A DNA stretch of 64,000 nucleotides from Prorocentrum cordatum (GCA_963575745.1 CAUYUJ010014761.1:82001-146000); one strand, 5' to 3'. Counted from the stretch's first letter, positions 10,376 to 21,734 are shown. Translations and numbers: made by a program. The notes: generated from the sequence alone by a model not told the origin.

Positions 10376-11268
10376 ACGGAACTTCGGTGGGGGCGTGCAC
10401 CGTTGAGCGTTGCCTTGCAACTATCCTGCCACTGTTTCTCCCCTAAGCGAGGTTATCTCGACATCGCAGGGAAACGACTGCAACCCACCACCTCCCCCGC
10501 GAAGACGCAGGCAAGTGCCAACGACGGTACAGCCTGGGCCGGCGGACTGAGCAAGCGATGGAATCAGATTTGCCCGCTTAACGTGGCCCACCAACATGAT
10601 ATTGAGACGGAATCTCGCTGCATCCACTCATCTTTTATATGCGCGGAGCCAAGCCGAGGCCACGATGCCGAGAGCACGCCGCCCTCCATCGGCGTAAGTG
10701 CTGGAGCCTTGTCGACTAGAGTCTGCGGTGCAGCTGCGTGTGAGAACATGACTTCCTGCTGCCGCCCATGCGCAGCTCCCAGGGACTGCAGCCGTACCGC
10801 CCGGCCTCACAGGGAACCTCCTCACTTTCAGCACTGCCCGCTGTCGTCTCTCTCTCTCTCCGCTGACTGGCCTCTCAGCCAACAGCTCACGGCCAACGGA
10901 CGCTCGCTGACGCCCCGGGGGCGCAGCCCCTCTGGGAGGGGAGCGGCGGCGCCGTGGCGCCGAGAGTTCGACGCTGAAACGCGGGACAAGACGAGTGCAA
11001 AACAGGCATCGAGGCCCACAGCCCGGCTAGCCCGCCGCGGCGGATCCCGCTGGCCCGCACCCCACCCATTGCGAAGCGCCCGACTTCGCCGGGCCCCCCA
11101 GGGCGACGACGAGGAGGACGACGACGACGAGGGCGACGACGACGAGGAGGACCCGTTTTGGGCCGGGAAAACTTTAGCAAGTGCAGCGTGAGCGTGGGAC
11201 AACACGGACGGGGGAAGGGCACCACGACGGGAAGCAGGCAGGGAGCAGACTCAAGAGACGAGGAACTG
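10376..11268. other. About 0.9 kb without recognisable gene
   Basis: Contains a small (GAC/GAG)n tract at 11103-11150 and a (CT)n run at 10845-10862. Frames to 262 codons cross it but end in the acidic repeat and show no domain I recognise. Confidence 0.4.
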
Positions 11269-11271
11269 CAC

Positions 11272-11560
11272 ATGCACAAAATCACCACCGTGGCTTCAAT
11301 GATAACTATAACTTTACAGCAACCCGCTGACCTTAGCTGCCCCGATACGCAACACGCAGCACGTAGCGTATCGATACGGAGCTCAACACGTATCCTGAAA
11401 ACGTAGGTCTGACGCGATACGCTACGCTCGCCAAAGCGTGGGCCAATATTTGATCCAACACGCAACGTATTGACCACGGCACGTGCTGAGTTTCAAAACG
11501 GGCGTGTCAGGACAGCTGAGGCACAAACACTTCACCGTGGCTTCAACGACATATGCAACA
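11272..11560. mobile_element. MITE-like inverted-repeat element, family E, copy 1, with flanking direct repeats
   Basis: Inverted ends at 11332 (CTTAGCTGCCCCGATACGC) and 11502-11520 (GGGCGTGTCAGGACAGCTGA). The interior (ACACGCAGCACGTAGCG ... AAAGCGTGGGCCAATATTTG) matches a second, longer copy at 34498-34885. Outside, a diverged ~30-bp direct repeat containing CACCGTGGCTTCAA is seen on both sides (about 11287 and 11537). Confidence 0.65.
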
Positions 11561-11739
11561 ACAAAATCCGATGACTGGTCTTTCGGCTCGTCGGAGGAGG
11601 GCGAGGCCACGACCTCGAGAGCTGCCGGCCCTCCGCCAGAGGGGTGCAGGGAGGACAGCGCGGCGCGCGGGAGGATCGTGAGAGGCGGCGGCGCGCTGGC
11701 ATTGAGGGGAGCGTGGGCAACAGGAATTTGCGCGGGGGG

Positions 11740-12330
11740 CTCCTCTTCCTTCCTCCTCCTCCTCCTCCTCCTCCTCCTCCTCCTCCTCCTCCTCCTCCTC
11801 CTCCTCCTCCTCTTGCTCCGCCTCCCCCTCCTCCCCCTCCTGCTCGCCTTCTCGCCTCCTCTTTCTCCTCCTCCTCTCCTTCTCCTCCTCCTCCTCCTCC
11901 TCCGCCTCTTCTCCTCCTCCTCCTCCTCCCCTCCTCCTCCTCCTCCTCCTCCTCCTCCTCCTCCTCCTCCTCCTCCTCCTCCTCCTCCTCCTCCTCCTCC
12001 TCCTCCTCCTCCTCCTCCTCCTCCCCTCTCCTCTCCTCCCTCCTCCTCCTCCTCTCTCCGCCTCCTCCTCCGCCTCCCTCTCCTCCTCTCCTCCTCCTCT
12101 CCTCCTCCTCCTCCTCCTCTCCTCCTCTCTCCTCCTCCTCCTCCTCCTCCTCCCTCCCCCCTCCTCCTCCTCCTCCTCCTCCTCCTCCTCCTCGTCCTCC
12201 TCCTCCTCCTCCTCCTCCTTCTCCCCCTCCTCCTCCTGCCTCCCTCCTGCTCCTCCCTTTGCCGCCCCTGTTCTTCCTCCTCCTCCTCCTCCTCCTCCTC
12301 CTCCTCCTCCTTCTGCCTCTGGATCCTCCC
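11740..12330. repeat. (TCC)n tract, ~590 bp
   Basis: Long imperfect TCC run with CTC, CCC and CGCC interruptions. Pyrimidines are almost all on the plus strand. It gives poly-Ser/Leu/Pro or poly-Glu/Arg/Gly frames in all phases, including part of a 795-codon minus-strand frame that I regard as artefact. Confidence 0.95.
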
Positions 12331-12519
12331 TTCTACTCCAGAAACCTGGGGAGCTTATGTGGGGAAGAGGTTTGGTGCAGGTAGGTGGGGAGGGAGGGCA
12401 GGAATGGAAGGGGTAGGGGGAGAGAAAAGGAATGGAGGTTGAGGGAGGGCAGATTGGGTGGGGCGGAGGGGCAGTGTGCGGTGTATGGCAGGGGGACGGT
12501 CGGGAGAAGGAGGTGTTTC

Positions 12520-12613
12520 TCCTCCACCCCCTCCTCCTCCTCCTCCTCCTCCTCCTCCTCCTCCTCCTCCTCCTCCTCCTTCTCCTCATCAGCAGCAGCA
12601 CCAGCATCGTCAC

Positions 12614-12687
<74 letters not shown>

Positions 12688-12742
12688 GCATCATCATCAT
12701 CATCACCATCACCATCACCATCATCATCATCATCATCATCAT

Positions 12743-12803
<61 letters not shown>

Positions 12804-12822
12804 GTCAGCATCATCATCATCA

Positions 12823-12869
<47 letters not shown>

Positions 12870-12886
12870 ATCACCATCACCATCAC

Positions 12887-12924
<38 letters not shown>

Positions 12925-12985
12925 GCATCAGCATCATCATCATCAGCAACAACATCATCATCATCATCATCACCCTCAGCCTCGC
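12520..12985. repeat. (TCC)n then (ATC)n microsatellites
   Basis: About 60 bp of (TCC)n at 12525-12585, then roughly 390 bp of (ATC)n at 12600-12985 with AGC, ACC and GTC interruptions. Frames give poly-His, poly-Ile, poly-Asp or poly-Met and are not genes. Confidence 0.95.
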
Positions 12986-14268
12986 TCCCCTCGCACCTCC
13001 CCGCTCCTCCCTCTCCTCCTTTTCTTCCTCCTTCTGCCAGGCGTTCCCAGCGTCCTGGTGGACAGGGGACTGGAACAGCTCCCACCACTGCTCGCACTTC
13101 TTTTCGCACACCCTGCAGCTCGCCGCCATCTGGAGCCGTCTTTCCAAGTCCCGCTCCCCTCGCGCCCCACGCCGCGTCTCCCGTGCTCTGCGCCCCCCCC
13201 CTGTCCTCGAACACGGAGGCCTTCGCTCAGACTGCATTGCCCCTGGTTTGGGCCTGCTCCGCAGGCCCCCGAGGCACGCAGAACCGGAGGAAGTGCCAGG
13301 GGCTGGCACGAGACGCTTTTCTTCACGATCTAGCCCACGCGCAACACGAACGGGCTCTTTCAGCGCGACCCTGGGGGCGAGAGCTCCCCAGTCTCTCGGC
13401 GACCACCGCACGGCACGCGCAAACGGCTGCAGCAGTCCTCCAGCCTCGAATCTGCAGAAACGCACTGCTGCACGCAGCATTGCCACATCATGGCGGGAGG
13501 GCGACAAGAAAGGGACGCGACATAGAGACCGATGCGTACGTGCGCTCACCGGACCTTGCCTGCGGCACTCGGACAGTTTTCTCTCACGGTAGAGGCGGGC
13601 AATGACGGAGTGGACGAGACAGAGTAGGCCTACCTGCACAGCGCCTCCTGTCGAAACGGAGGAGCCAAGCAATGAAGCAGGTCCTCCTAGGGGGCCCGTT
13701 CTGCCAAAGGCTTGAGCGCTTCGCGCGGGGCCACCGTGCGTATGAGGCGGGCGAGGCTGGGCCTGCGGGGAGACGCCGACAGCATCCCCCCTCCAGAGCA
13801 GGCGGGTGCTCAGATCCACCGAGCCGCTCCCGAGATCCTCCTCCTGCTCCTGCTCCTGCCGCGGCGCGCGGTGTGCGGCAGAAGGCGGGTGTGGCAGTCG
13901 AGACGCAGGCCCCGCAAGACGACTTGACACCAGCGAGATCGATCGAGGAGCCGCGGCTCAACTCAGCAAGGGCCTGGTGGGCCGCACTTCCCGCCCCGCT
14001 GCCACGCCAGTGGCCCAAGAACTGCCACCATATACAAGGAAGCCCTCGCCGACCCTGGAGATCCTACAGTGGAGGCCAGTCCACAAGAACCCTTCCACAA
14101 GAAACCCAACCCTGAGACCCCAGGACGTCCATTGGTTCTTGGTGTGGGAACGTCACGCTTTCCGTAGCAAAACCATCGGAACCCAAGACACCCAAGGCAC
14201 CCTGGGGACAAGCAGGGTGTTTCTCGGCATGGGTCTCCACTGTAATGCGCACATTATCCGCGCACCTC
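12986..14268. other. About 1.3 kb without recognisable gene
   Basis: Mixed-composition DNA. Open frames of 140-390 codons are extensions of the neighbouring microsatellites or lack any recognisable domain. Confidence 0.4.
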
Positions 14269-14462
14269 GGGCCGGGCGAAAGGGGGGGATGGCAAAGGGA
14301 GGGCTTGAGAATCAGCTCACGTAGCTGATTTTCCCGGCGCCTCCCGGCACCGGAGGCGCCCATGTATCGAGGAATGGGCCCGGCGGCGGGACCGAAACCA
14401 GCTGCATGCAGCAGATTTCGTAACCCCCCCTTTCCCTATCCCCCCATTTCGTTCGGCCCGAA
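14269..14462. mobile_element. MITE-like inverted-repeat element, family B, copy 1
   Basis: Ends are inverted: CGGGCGAAAGGGGGGGATGG at the left, and CCCTATCCCCCCATTTCG then TTCGGCCCG at the right. The centre has a hairpin tip (GAGAATCAGCTCACGTAGCT...; CCCGGCGCCTCCCGGCAC) and the conserved block GAAACCAGCTGCATGCAGCA. Very similar to 40995-41189; relatives at 43160-43345 and 30960-31085. Confidence 0.75.
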
Positions 14463-14609
14463 CCACTCGATCCGCCCCCGCTCGGCGACGTCGCTGCACC
14501 CCTCCCAGATGGCGGCCCTCGAAGGGCGCGGCAGCGTGGACGAGGGCCAGGCGCTGGAGCGCTGTCCAGAGAGGCTCCGCTTCCGCCTGCGGCGGCCGAC
14601 GAGCAGGCC

Positions 14610-14840
14610 GCGTGCGCGGAGGCCGACGAACAGGCTTAGTCCGGGCGTGTCCCCCTACAGGCGGATCTTGGACGGAAAACCACAACTAGTCCAAACAAAG
14701 ATTCCCAAATGGTCAGAGGTACTCGAGAAATCGCCCCCCGACTTGTTTCTTCTAACTAAACTATTTCTTGGAATATGTTCCTCCTGTAGAGGGACATGCC
14801 CGACTTAAGCCGAGTGCGCGGAGGCTGACGAACGGATCCG
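14610..14840. mobile_element. MITE-like inverted-repeat element, family C, copy 1, with direct-repeat flanks
   Basis: The element (about 14633-14818) begins GCTTAGTCCGGGCGTGTCCC and ends with the complement GGGACATGCCCGACTTAAGC. The interior is AT-rich and unlike the GC-rich surroundings. On each side lies GTGCGCGGAGGC(C/T)GACGAAC(A/G)G (22 bp, two mismatches), at about 14611 and 14816. Other copies: 40218-40370 and 54059-54231. Confidence 0.75.
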
Positions 14841-15017
14841 CGCCGAGGCCTCGCCGCCGCCTCCGCAGGGCACCGCCGGATCGTGGCCCTCTCCAGAAGG
14901 AGGCTCCGGGCGCACCTGCGCGGCGGCCTGCTCGGCCGCCAGAGGCCGTCGGGACGTGGCGCACAGGAATAGGGGACGAAGATTTTGTTGTTCTTTTCTC
15001 CTCTATCGCCCAGCTTT

Positions 15018-15212
15018 CATAGGGGAACAAAAAGTGGCATAAACCTAAAAACTCGGAGGTCCGCGCGGATTTCTCGGATCGGCGCTGGACCCCCCTCCCT
15101 GGCGCGCGGAGCGCGCCAGGGGCGGCGCCACCGGGGGGCCCCAGCGCCGATCCGAAACATCCGCGCGGACCTCCGAGCTTTTAGGTTTATGCCACTTTTT
15201 GTTCTCCTATGT
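15018..15212. mobile_element. MITE-like palindromic element, family D, copy 1
   Basis: Long inverted repeats of ~80 bp: CATAGGGGAACAAAAAGTGG at the left and CCACTTTTTGTTCTCCTATG at the right, continuing through ACTCGGAGGTCCGCGCGGAT. The GC-rich centre contains GGCGCGCGGAGCGCGCCAGG. The element could fold over nearly its whole length. An end fragment of the same family is at 14968-14985. Confidence 0.8.
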
Positions 15213-15310
15213 CACCTCCTGGTGGAGGCACACTCCCATCTCTACGAGCATTCTCACGGCGACCACATCATGCCCAAGCACTACGGCAGCTACTACGGCA
15301 ACAGCCAGGA

Positions 15311-15402
15311 ATAGGGAACGAAGAATGGCAGAAACATACAAACTCGGAGGTCCGCGCGGATTTTGCTCGGCTCCGCGCTGGATTGCTCGGATCCGCGCAG
15401 GG
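15311..15402. mobile_element. Family D, partial copy
   Basis: Carries one end (ATAGGGAACGAAGAATGGCA, then ACTCGGAGGTCCGCGCGGAT) and stops after GATTGCTCGGATCCGCGCAG. The second inverted arm is missing and copy 3 starts immediately. Confidence 0.65.
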
Positions 15403-15612
15403 ATAGGGGAGCGAAGACTGACACAAACATGACAAAATCGGAGGTCCGCGCCGCGCGGATGTTGCTCAGGTGGGCGCTGGACCCCCCTGGCGGCGCCTCC
15501 GGCGCCGCCCCTGGCGCGCTCCGCGCGCCAGGGAGGGGAGTCCAGCGCGGATCCGAGCAATCCGCGCGGACCTCCGAGTTTTTATGCGTATGTCATTCTT
15601 CGTTCCCCTAAG
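15403..15612. mobile_element. MITE-like palindromic element, family D, copy 3
   Basis: Left end ATAGGGGAGCGAAGACTGAC; right end GTATGTCATTCTTCGTTCCC. Inner arms match (AATCGGAGGTCCGCGC... versus GCGGACCTCCGAGTTTTTAT). The centre contains GGCGGCGCCTCCGGCGCCGC. Confidence 0.8.
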
Positions 15613-15798
15613 AGAAGGAGGCCCTGGCTCAGGCCCGCAGCCGCGAGGTGCCGGCACACGTACGGCCGGGCCAAAAGCGCGTGAGGCGATGGCACGGAAG
15701 CAGGGTCCCGCCGGCGAGATCGCATGTCTCACGTATTTTTTCAAAGTCGCGTCCACTCCGTACCAGTGGGTGCAATCCGAGCTCGCGCTGGGAAGGAG

Positions 15799-15890
15799 GA
15801 GGCTGGCTCCAGAACCCAATCATGTTCCAGGATCCGTCTCAGGGGCAAAAGCCAGAGGCTGGCTCCAGGACCCAATCATGTTCCAGGATC
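15799..15890. repeat. 56-bp direct duplication
   Basis: GAGGCTGGCTCCAGAACCCA plus ATCATGTTCCAGGATC occurs at 15799-15834 and again, with one change, at 15855-15890. Confidence 0.8.
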
Positions 15891-16113
15891 GCCCATCCTC
15901 GGCAACATCGACCTCATCAGCGCTCCCACTCATGACTGGACATACGACGAGGAAAAACGACTCCATCAAGCACTGCATAAGATACACGAGGATGAAGTTT
16001 GGATCCCATCTTTTCTGAGAAAATATCACACACCTCTGGACCCATACTTAGACGATCAATTGCTCGGCATGGACTGTATATTCCACACGCGGATGCGAGA
16101 CCCAAGGAGATAA
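15886..16113 (+). CDS. Protein-like fragment of unknown function, C-terminal part only
   Basis: An open frame ending TAA at 16111-16113 encodes about 65 residues that look like ordinary protein, not repeat translation. It includes THDWTYDEEKRLHQAL, VWIPSFLRKYHTPL and LGMDCIFHTRMRDP. No domain is recognised and no start is evident; upstream the frame runs into the 56-bp duplication. It may be an exon or a relic of a mobile-element protein. Codon usage and mixed polarity are the only support. Confidence 0.25.
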   Translation, partial: GSPILGNIDLISAPTHDWTYDEEKRLHQALHKIHEDEVWIPSFLRKYHTPLDPYLDDQLLGMDCIFHTRMRDPRR

Positions 16114-17925
16114 CAAGGATAGAACTGGCGAAGGGCCCTCGACCCGCTGCTTGCTGACCTCGCCTCCCTTGGATCCGTGTCGCCCCCCCCCCCCCCCCTC
16201 CCCGCATTTCAGGCTCCGCGCGCCGCTTGTGGCAGTAACTCTTTGAGTGAAGGGCCTTCTTGGATTCTCAACCCAGGAAGGAGAACCTGTTGTGAGACCC
16301 TCCCCTGAGGTAGTTTCATCAACTTAACTGATAGTACCAGACTTGGTCTGGGAAGGACCGCGGCGTGGATCAGTTTATGTCTGCGCTGGACGTTAACTAG
16401 CTGAGGACTGAGCTTAAGCCAGGGGGATGCAAGCGTTTCACTGACATGTTGCTGCTGCTGCTGCTGCTCTGCCGTCGCCGCCACATTGTCGTTTCTGTCC
16501 ATTTCCGTCTCGCTCTCATCCTGTCCCGCGGGCGTCGAACCTCTGCCCTAAACCCGAGAAAAAAATAAAGAAAGAGGAGGAGGAGGAGGAGGAGGAGGAG
16601 GTGGAAAAGGGGCAAGGGCGCTGTGCGGCTGTCCCCCGCGGCCCACACGGCCACGCATACTATGCGAACATGCCGATGAGACAGCATGCGCGGCAAAAAC
16701 TCACGTCGTGTCGACGCGGAGGGTGGTCTATGGTCTATGCCACTTCGTGGACCGCTCAACCACGGAAAGACCGCGGCGTCCCGATCGTAAGCAGCCTCGA
16801 ACTTACCCCTATCCCTAAGATGGGCGAGCGAAAAGCGAGGACAATCTTAGGGATGTGCCCTCAGAAACCGAGAGAATCCTTGAGATCGGCATCGAGGAGA
16901 GGTGATGCCAAACACAGGGATAGGGATATGTTTCAAACTGGTACGATCGTGCAGACCCTTCGACATCGATCGGTGGCGGGCCACTGGCGGCGTCTGAGCT
17001 GGAGCGCCCGCGCTGGGATCACCGCCGCGGGGCCGGCGCTCGCACGAAGCCGCGCCAGACCTGCCGGATCAACGCTCCAGGTGGCACCCGGAGCTCGACT
17101 CACGCTGTCCAGGGCGAAGGGTCAACGTTGTCTGATTCGGCGTTTCGACATTGAGCGGAAGGGGGGGGGAGGGGGGGGGGATGTCTGGCTCTGGACCTCT
17201 GCTCAGTGCGACTGTTAGCACCAGTGCGGCCCATGGGGGAGGCTCCACCTGCTCGAAACAGGCGCCCCCCAAATAGCCAAGATCTACTCCATGGCGGGGC
17301 GAAGGGGGGGTTGCGAGGGCCCGTGCCGATCGGCAAAACAATGCAGAAAGCAGAAAAAACGATCACATGAAACGATGCAGTGCCACACTTGTCGATAAAC
17401 CCTTGAGTTGACATGCGGATCAGATGCGTGCGGGTCCCTTCGGAATGGGCTTCGCTCGATGACAGCGTGTGTCGTGAACGTGAACTTCGGACATCTTGCG
17501 TTTGACTCAACTGCCCAGGGGGTGTGGAGGAGGGGGATGGGGGATGCTCATGTGTTTGAGAATACGCCCTCCTGGCAGCAGCGACGGAAATGTGCAACGT
17601 CGGGGAATGACCAAAACAAATAACACTGTAGCAGCGGCACGCGGTTTGTGAGTAACGAAAGCCTTGGACACCGTGATGCCCTCTCGCCAGAGCTTGTGTC
17701 CGTTCGAGAGCAAGAAATTGGAGGACTCCCGCGCGTACTGGGCAAAATTCTGGTGCCTCTTGGTGGCGATGTGGTCAGATGCGTCGTTCTTTACCTCCAG
17801 AAGCTGTTATTGTCAATGCGCTGCGGATGGGTCCAGCTTGACGGGCTGGCCAGGTATGCACCCACGGATATGTACATATAATCCACCAACGATGCTCACA
17901 CACGGGGTATTCCTACTGCTATCAA
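16114..17925. other. About 1.8 kb without recognisable gene
   Basis: Contains a poly-C run (16188-16198), (TGC)n at 16446-16470, (GGA)n at 16575-16602 and a G-run at 17160-17180. Frames to 205 codons show no domain. Confidence 0.4.
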
Positions 17926-17939
17926 GGAATTGGACGGGT

Positions 17940-19290
17940 TCCCGAAATGTCGCCGCATCGCCACCAATTGCCGCCTCGTGGCCGCCTCGTTGCCAACCAC
18001 TTGGGGCGTCCGCCGGAAGTTTCGCCGCGTCGCCGCCTGTGGCCACCTCGTGGCCGCCCACTTGGGGGGCCTCACGGGGTTTCGCCGCGACGCCGCCCGC
18101 AGCCGCCTCATGGCCGCACACGTATTCTTTGGGTCTGCTGGGGATTCGCCGCGTCGCCGCCAGTGGCCGCCTCGTGGCCGCCCGTGGCCGCCTTTTTGGG
18201 GGTCCGCAGAGGTTTCGCAGCGCTGCAGCCCGTGGCCGCCTGGCTTGGCGCCCACTTGCTGCTTGGGTCCGCCGAGGTTTCGCCGCGTCGCCGCCCGTGG
18301 CCGCCTCGTTCCTGCTCACTTGGGGGGCCCACCGATGTTTCGTCGCGGCGCCGCCACTGGGCGCCTCATCGGGCGTTCACTCATTGGTTGGGTCCACCGA
18401 TGTTTCGTCGCGTCGCCGCCCGTGGCCACCTCGTGGCCGCTTCGTTGCCGCCTACTTGGGGGATCCGCCGATGTTTCGCCGCGTCGCCGCCTGTGGCTGC
18501 CTCATTGGACGGCCCCTTATTGCTGGGTTCGCCGAGGTTTCACCGCGTCGCTGCCCGTGGCCGCCTCGTGGCCGCCTCGTTGCCGTCCACTTGGGGTGTC
18601 CGCCGAGGTTTCGCTGCGTCGCCGCCTGTGGCCGCCTCGTGGCCGCCTCGCTGCTGCCCACTCATTGATTGTTGGGTCCGCCGAGGTTTCGCAGCGTCGC
18701 CGCACGTGGTCACCTCGTTGCCGTCCACTTGATGCCCGCCGAAGTTTCGCCGCGTCGCCGCCCGCGGCCGCCTCGTGGCCGCCCACTTGGGGTGTGTCCA
18801 AATTTGGTGGGGTCCGCAAAGGTTTCGCCGCGCCGCCGCCCGTGGCCGCATCGTTGCCTCCCACTTATTGCTTGGATTCGGCGAGGCTTCGCCGCGTCGC
18901 CGCCTCGTGGCCGCCTCGCGGCCGCCTCGTTGCCGTACACTTGGGGGGTCCGTGTTTCGCAGCGCCGCCGCCTGTTGCCGCCTCGTGGCCGCCCACTTGG
19001 GGGGTCCGCCGATGTCGCCGCGTCGCCGCCCGTGGCCGCCTGGTGGCCGCCTCGTTGCCGCCCACTAGGGGGGGTCCGGCGAGGTTTCGCCGCGACGCCG
19101 TCCGTGGCTGTCTCGTGGCCGCCTCGTTGCCGCCCTCTTGGGGGTCCGCCGAGGTTTTGCTGCGTCGCCGCTCGTGGCCGCTTCTTGGCCGCCTCGTTGC
19201 CGTCCACTCGGGGGATCCGCCGAATTTTCGCCGCGTGGCCGCTCGTGGCCGCTTCATTGCCGCCGACCGTGCTTGCACTTAGTGGTTCTG
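17940..19290. repeat. 1.35-kb minisatellite, unit ~60-75 bp
   Basis: About 18-20 degenerate units around GTCCGCCGAGGTTTCGCCGC, GTCGCCGCCCGTGGCCGCCT and CGTTGCCGCCCACTTGGGGG. Unit starts spaced ~59-72 bp apart are visible near 18268, 18327, 18395, 18466, 18528 and 18599. Overlapping frames up to 450 codons on both strands are by-products. Confidence 0.85.
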
Positions 19291-19472
19291 GCTTCTGTAG
19301 CTAAGGAATTGGATGGCTCCACCGAAGTTTCGCCGCGTCCCCGCCCGTGGCCACATTGGTTACGCCACGCACCGTGCACCGCGTAGCTTCCACCACTCAG
19401 CTTCCACCACACATTTAGCACATCTACAGTGCAATGAGTTACTGCACGGATACAGATGTACGCACGTATCGA

Positions 19473-19580
19473 GAGACAGAGAGAAGGAGAAAGAGAGAGA
19501 GAGAGAGACAGAGCTGGGGGAGGGAGAGCGTGATACAGGCACATGCGTGTTGTGTTTCTATATATATATATATATAAGAA
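19473..19580. repeat. (GA)n and (TA)n microsatellites
   Basis: GAGAGAGA-rich stretch at 19473-19515 and a TA run at 19558-19577. Confidence 0.85.
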
Positions 19581-20585
19581 TGTACTAATATACCTGTGTA
19601 CGTATATAGGTAGCGGGTTACAGTGAGAAGTGCACTGTGTAATCCAAATTGGGAGGCGAATGGAGACGGGACTGGACACAAGATGAGCAATATTACTACA
19701 AACTTATTGAGCAACTGACTGCACAAACGAGTATACCCAGAGCCCAGGCCGATGCGCGGAGCGCGCGAGAAGAGAATGAGCTGTAGAATTCACAGGAGTA
19801 GGAATACGTGAGCATATCGGAAGGAGCTTACATGCAGCCATCGATACGCCAACACATGCAAGACAAGACTAAGGATAACGCCTGCGGCATAACAATGTAT
19901 ACTACCCATTGAAACATTCAAGAAATGACGATGTATATTTACACGGAAGGCGATCGACCGCAGTCGAGCCAAATGGCGGCGATCCGTAGTTGAACCGAGG
20001 TATCGGATATCCACCGCCGTACTCCCTGGCACGCTGAGGCGTGGTAGAATGCCAAATGCTGTCTGGCAGGGCTCCTGCAAGTCTTCTAACTCGCCCCGAC
20101 ACCCTCCTCCCACGCCCACATGCAGGTACCACCACCTCCTCTGAGGCTCCCTGGGCGATCCCAGCGCCTCCCTGGGGCTGTCCAAAGCCCTGCAGTGTTC
20201 CAAAACAGAAAGGCCTGAGAGGGCCACGGATGTCGCCAACACGGCAGAATATTGATCCAATAGTCACATAACAGCCCCTAACAGACGGCCGCCAGCTCCC
20301 AAGAGGCCTCCACGAGGCCCCAAGACACTTCCAATATGCGCAGCAGGAGGCCCTCGAGAAACAACAAAGATCGATTTCCCGGAGCTTGTGTTTCGCTTTG
20401 AGGGCACCTGGGTCCCAGTGCCGCCCTGGCCAGCTTGTGGCCGCCCGCCGCTGCCGTCGCCGCTGGCCTCGGCGCGGCGCCTAACAGGCTACATGCGAAC
20501 CCTACCCCTACCCCCCACGATCTCTGAGGGGGAAGGGTGGGGTTCACGTCGTTCGGGAGCTCCCGAGCGACGTGCTGCCGCCGCC
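19581..20585. other. About 1 kb, no gene recognised; short family H-like patch
   Basis: 20275-20365 resembles family H (CCAAGAGGCCTCCACGAGGC). The remainder holds nothing I can assign. Confidence 0.35.
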
Positions 20586-20589
20586 CGTC

Positions 20590-20830
20590 GCCGCGCTGCT
20601 GTGCGTTACAATCGCACTGCATTGTGTTGCAATCGCAGCGCGTTGCATGTCGTCGCCATCGCGCTGCAATCGCATTTCTTGGCATTGTAATTCCATTGCG
20701 TTGTATTGATTTGCAGGGACTGCGTTGCCTTGAGCATGGCTTTGCGTCGCAGCGCGGTGCATTGCATGGCTTTGTTTTCGAGTGCCTTGCTTTGCGTTGC
20801 ATGGTTTTGCTTTGCGTTGATTCTCCTTTC
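20590..20830. repeat. Degenerate TTGCATTGCAATCGC minisatellite
   Basis: Roughly 10-11-bp periodicity of TTGCGTTGCA and CAATCGCATTGC variants. Both strands give Cys/Asn/Ala-rich frames that I attribute to the repeat. Confidence 0.65.
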
Positions 20831-20879
20831 TACAAAGACAATGCACTCTACCCCCCCCCCGGCGTTATCCGCCCCCCTT

Positions 20880-21690
20880 TCGAGTATGTCAGTCCTATAT
20901 GGTTCTGACCACATGTCCATCCTAAACATGAATTTGCACTATCCCGGAGGGGCCGGGATCGGTCCCCTGAGGTTCCCTTGTAGAAAAAACGATACGCGGG
21001 GACAGTTTTGTTCTAACCTAAGACTTTTTCGCGAACCCCTTGCAACAAATTGGACGACATGCGCACGCGCGCGTCGTCGCGCGCGCATGCCGAAATCCTT
21101 CAAAAACCTTCGGTGCCGGACACATACAAAAAACACAGGTTTTCGCAACACTGATTTGCAAAACAAGCTTCCGCGCGAGCTCTTGCGCAATCTTAAGACA
21201 ACCATAGCTTCTTCAAGATTTTCACAAAATGCTATCAAACGGGCTTCGCGCGCGCGCATGTCGAAATCTGTCGAACGCCCTTGCGCGTGTGCCGTCGCGA
21301 GAATCCTCTGCAAAAAAACGGGACGAAATGCAAACGCGCGCGTCGTCGCGCGCGTATGCCGGAAACCTTCAAACCCATCGGTTTCGGGAGGATCTCAAAA
21401 TCGTGTGTCCAAAAACCTACAAGACACAAGGTTTCGCAACACGGATTTTCAACAAAAGCGTGCACGCGCGCTCTTGCGTCGTCGTCGTCGTCGCCGTCCT
21501 CCCTCCTCCCTCGTCGTCGCCGTCGTCGTCGCCTACGTCGTCCTCTGTCTTTCTTCGTGTTCGTCGTCGTCGTCCTCTTTGGCGTCATGTGCATTTCCGT
21601 CGTCGTTGTCGCCGTGGTCGTCCTTCCTGCTCCTCCGTCGTCGTCGTCGTCCGTCGTCGGCGTCTCGTCGTCGTCCGTCCTATTTCGTCG

Positions 21691-21734
<44 letters not shown>

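Noticed and set aside
11543-13930. 795-codon minus-strand open frame and overlapping 300-390-codon frames on both strands
   Set aside because: They are translations of (TCC)n and (ATC)n tracts (poly-Glu/Arg, poly-Met/Asp, poly-His) with random extensions; no domain and all six phases stay open.
17930-19282. 450-codon plus-strand frame
   Set aside because: It follows the 60-75-bp minisatellite; opposite-strand and alternative frames are equally open.
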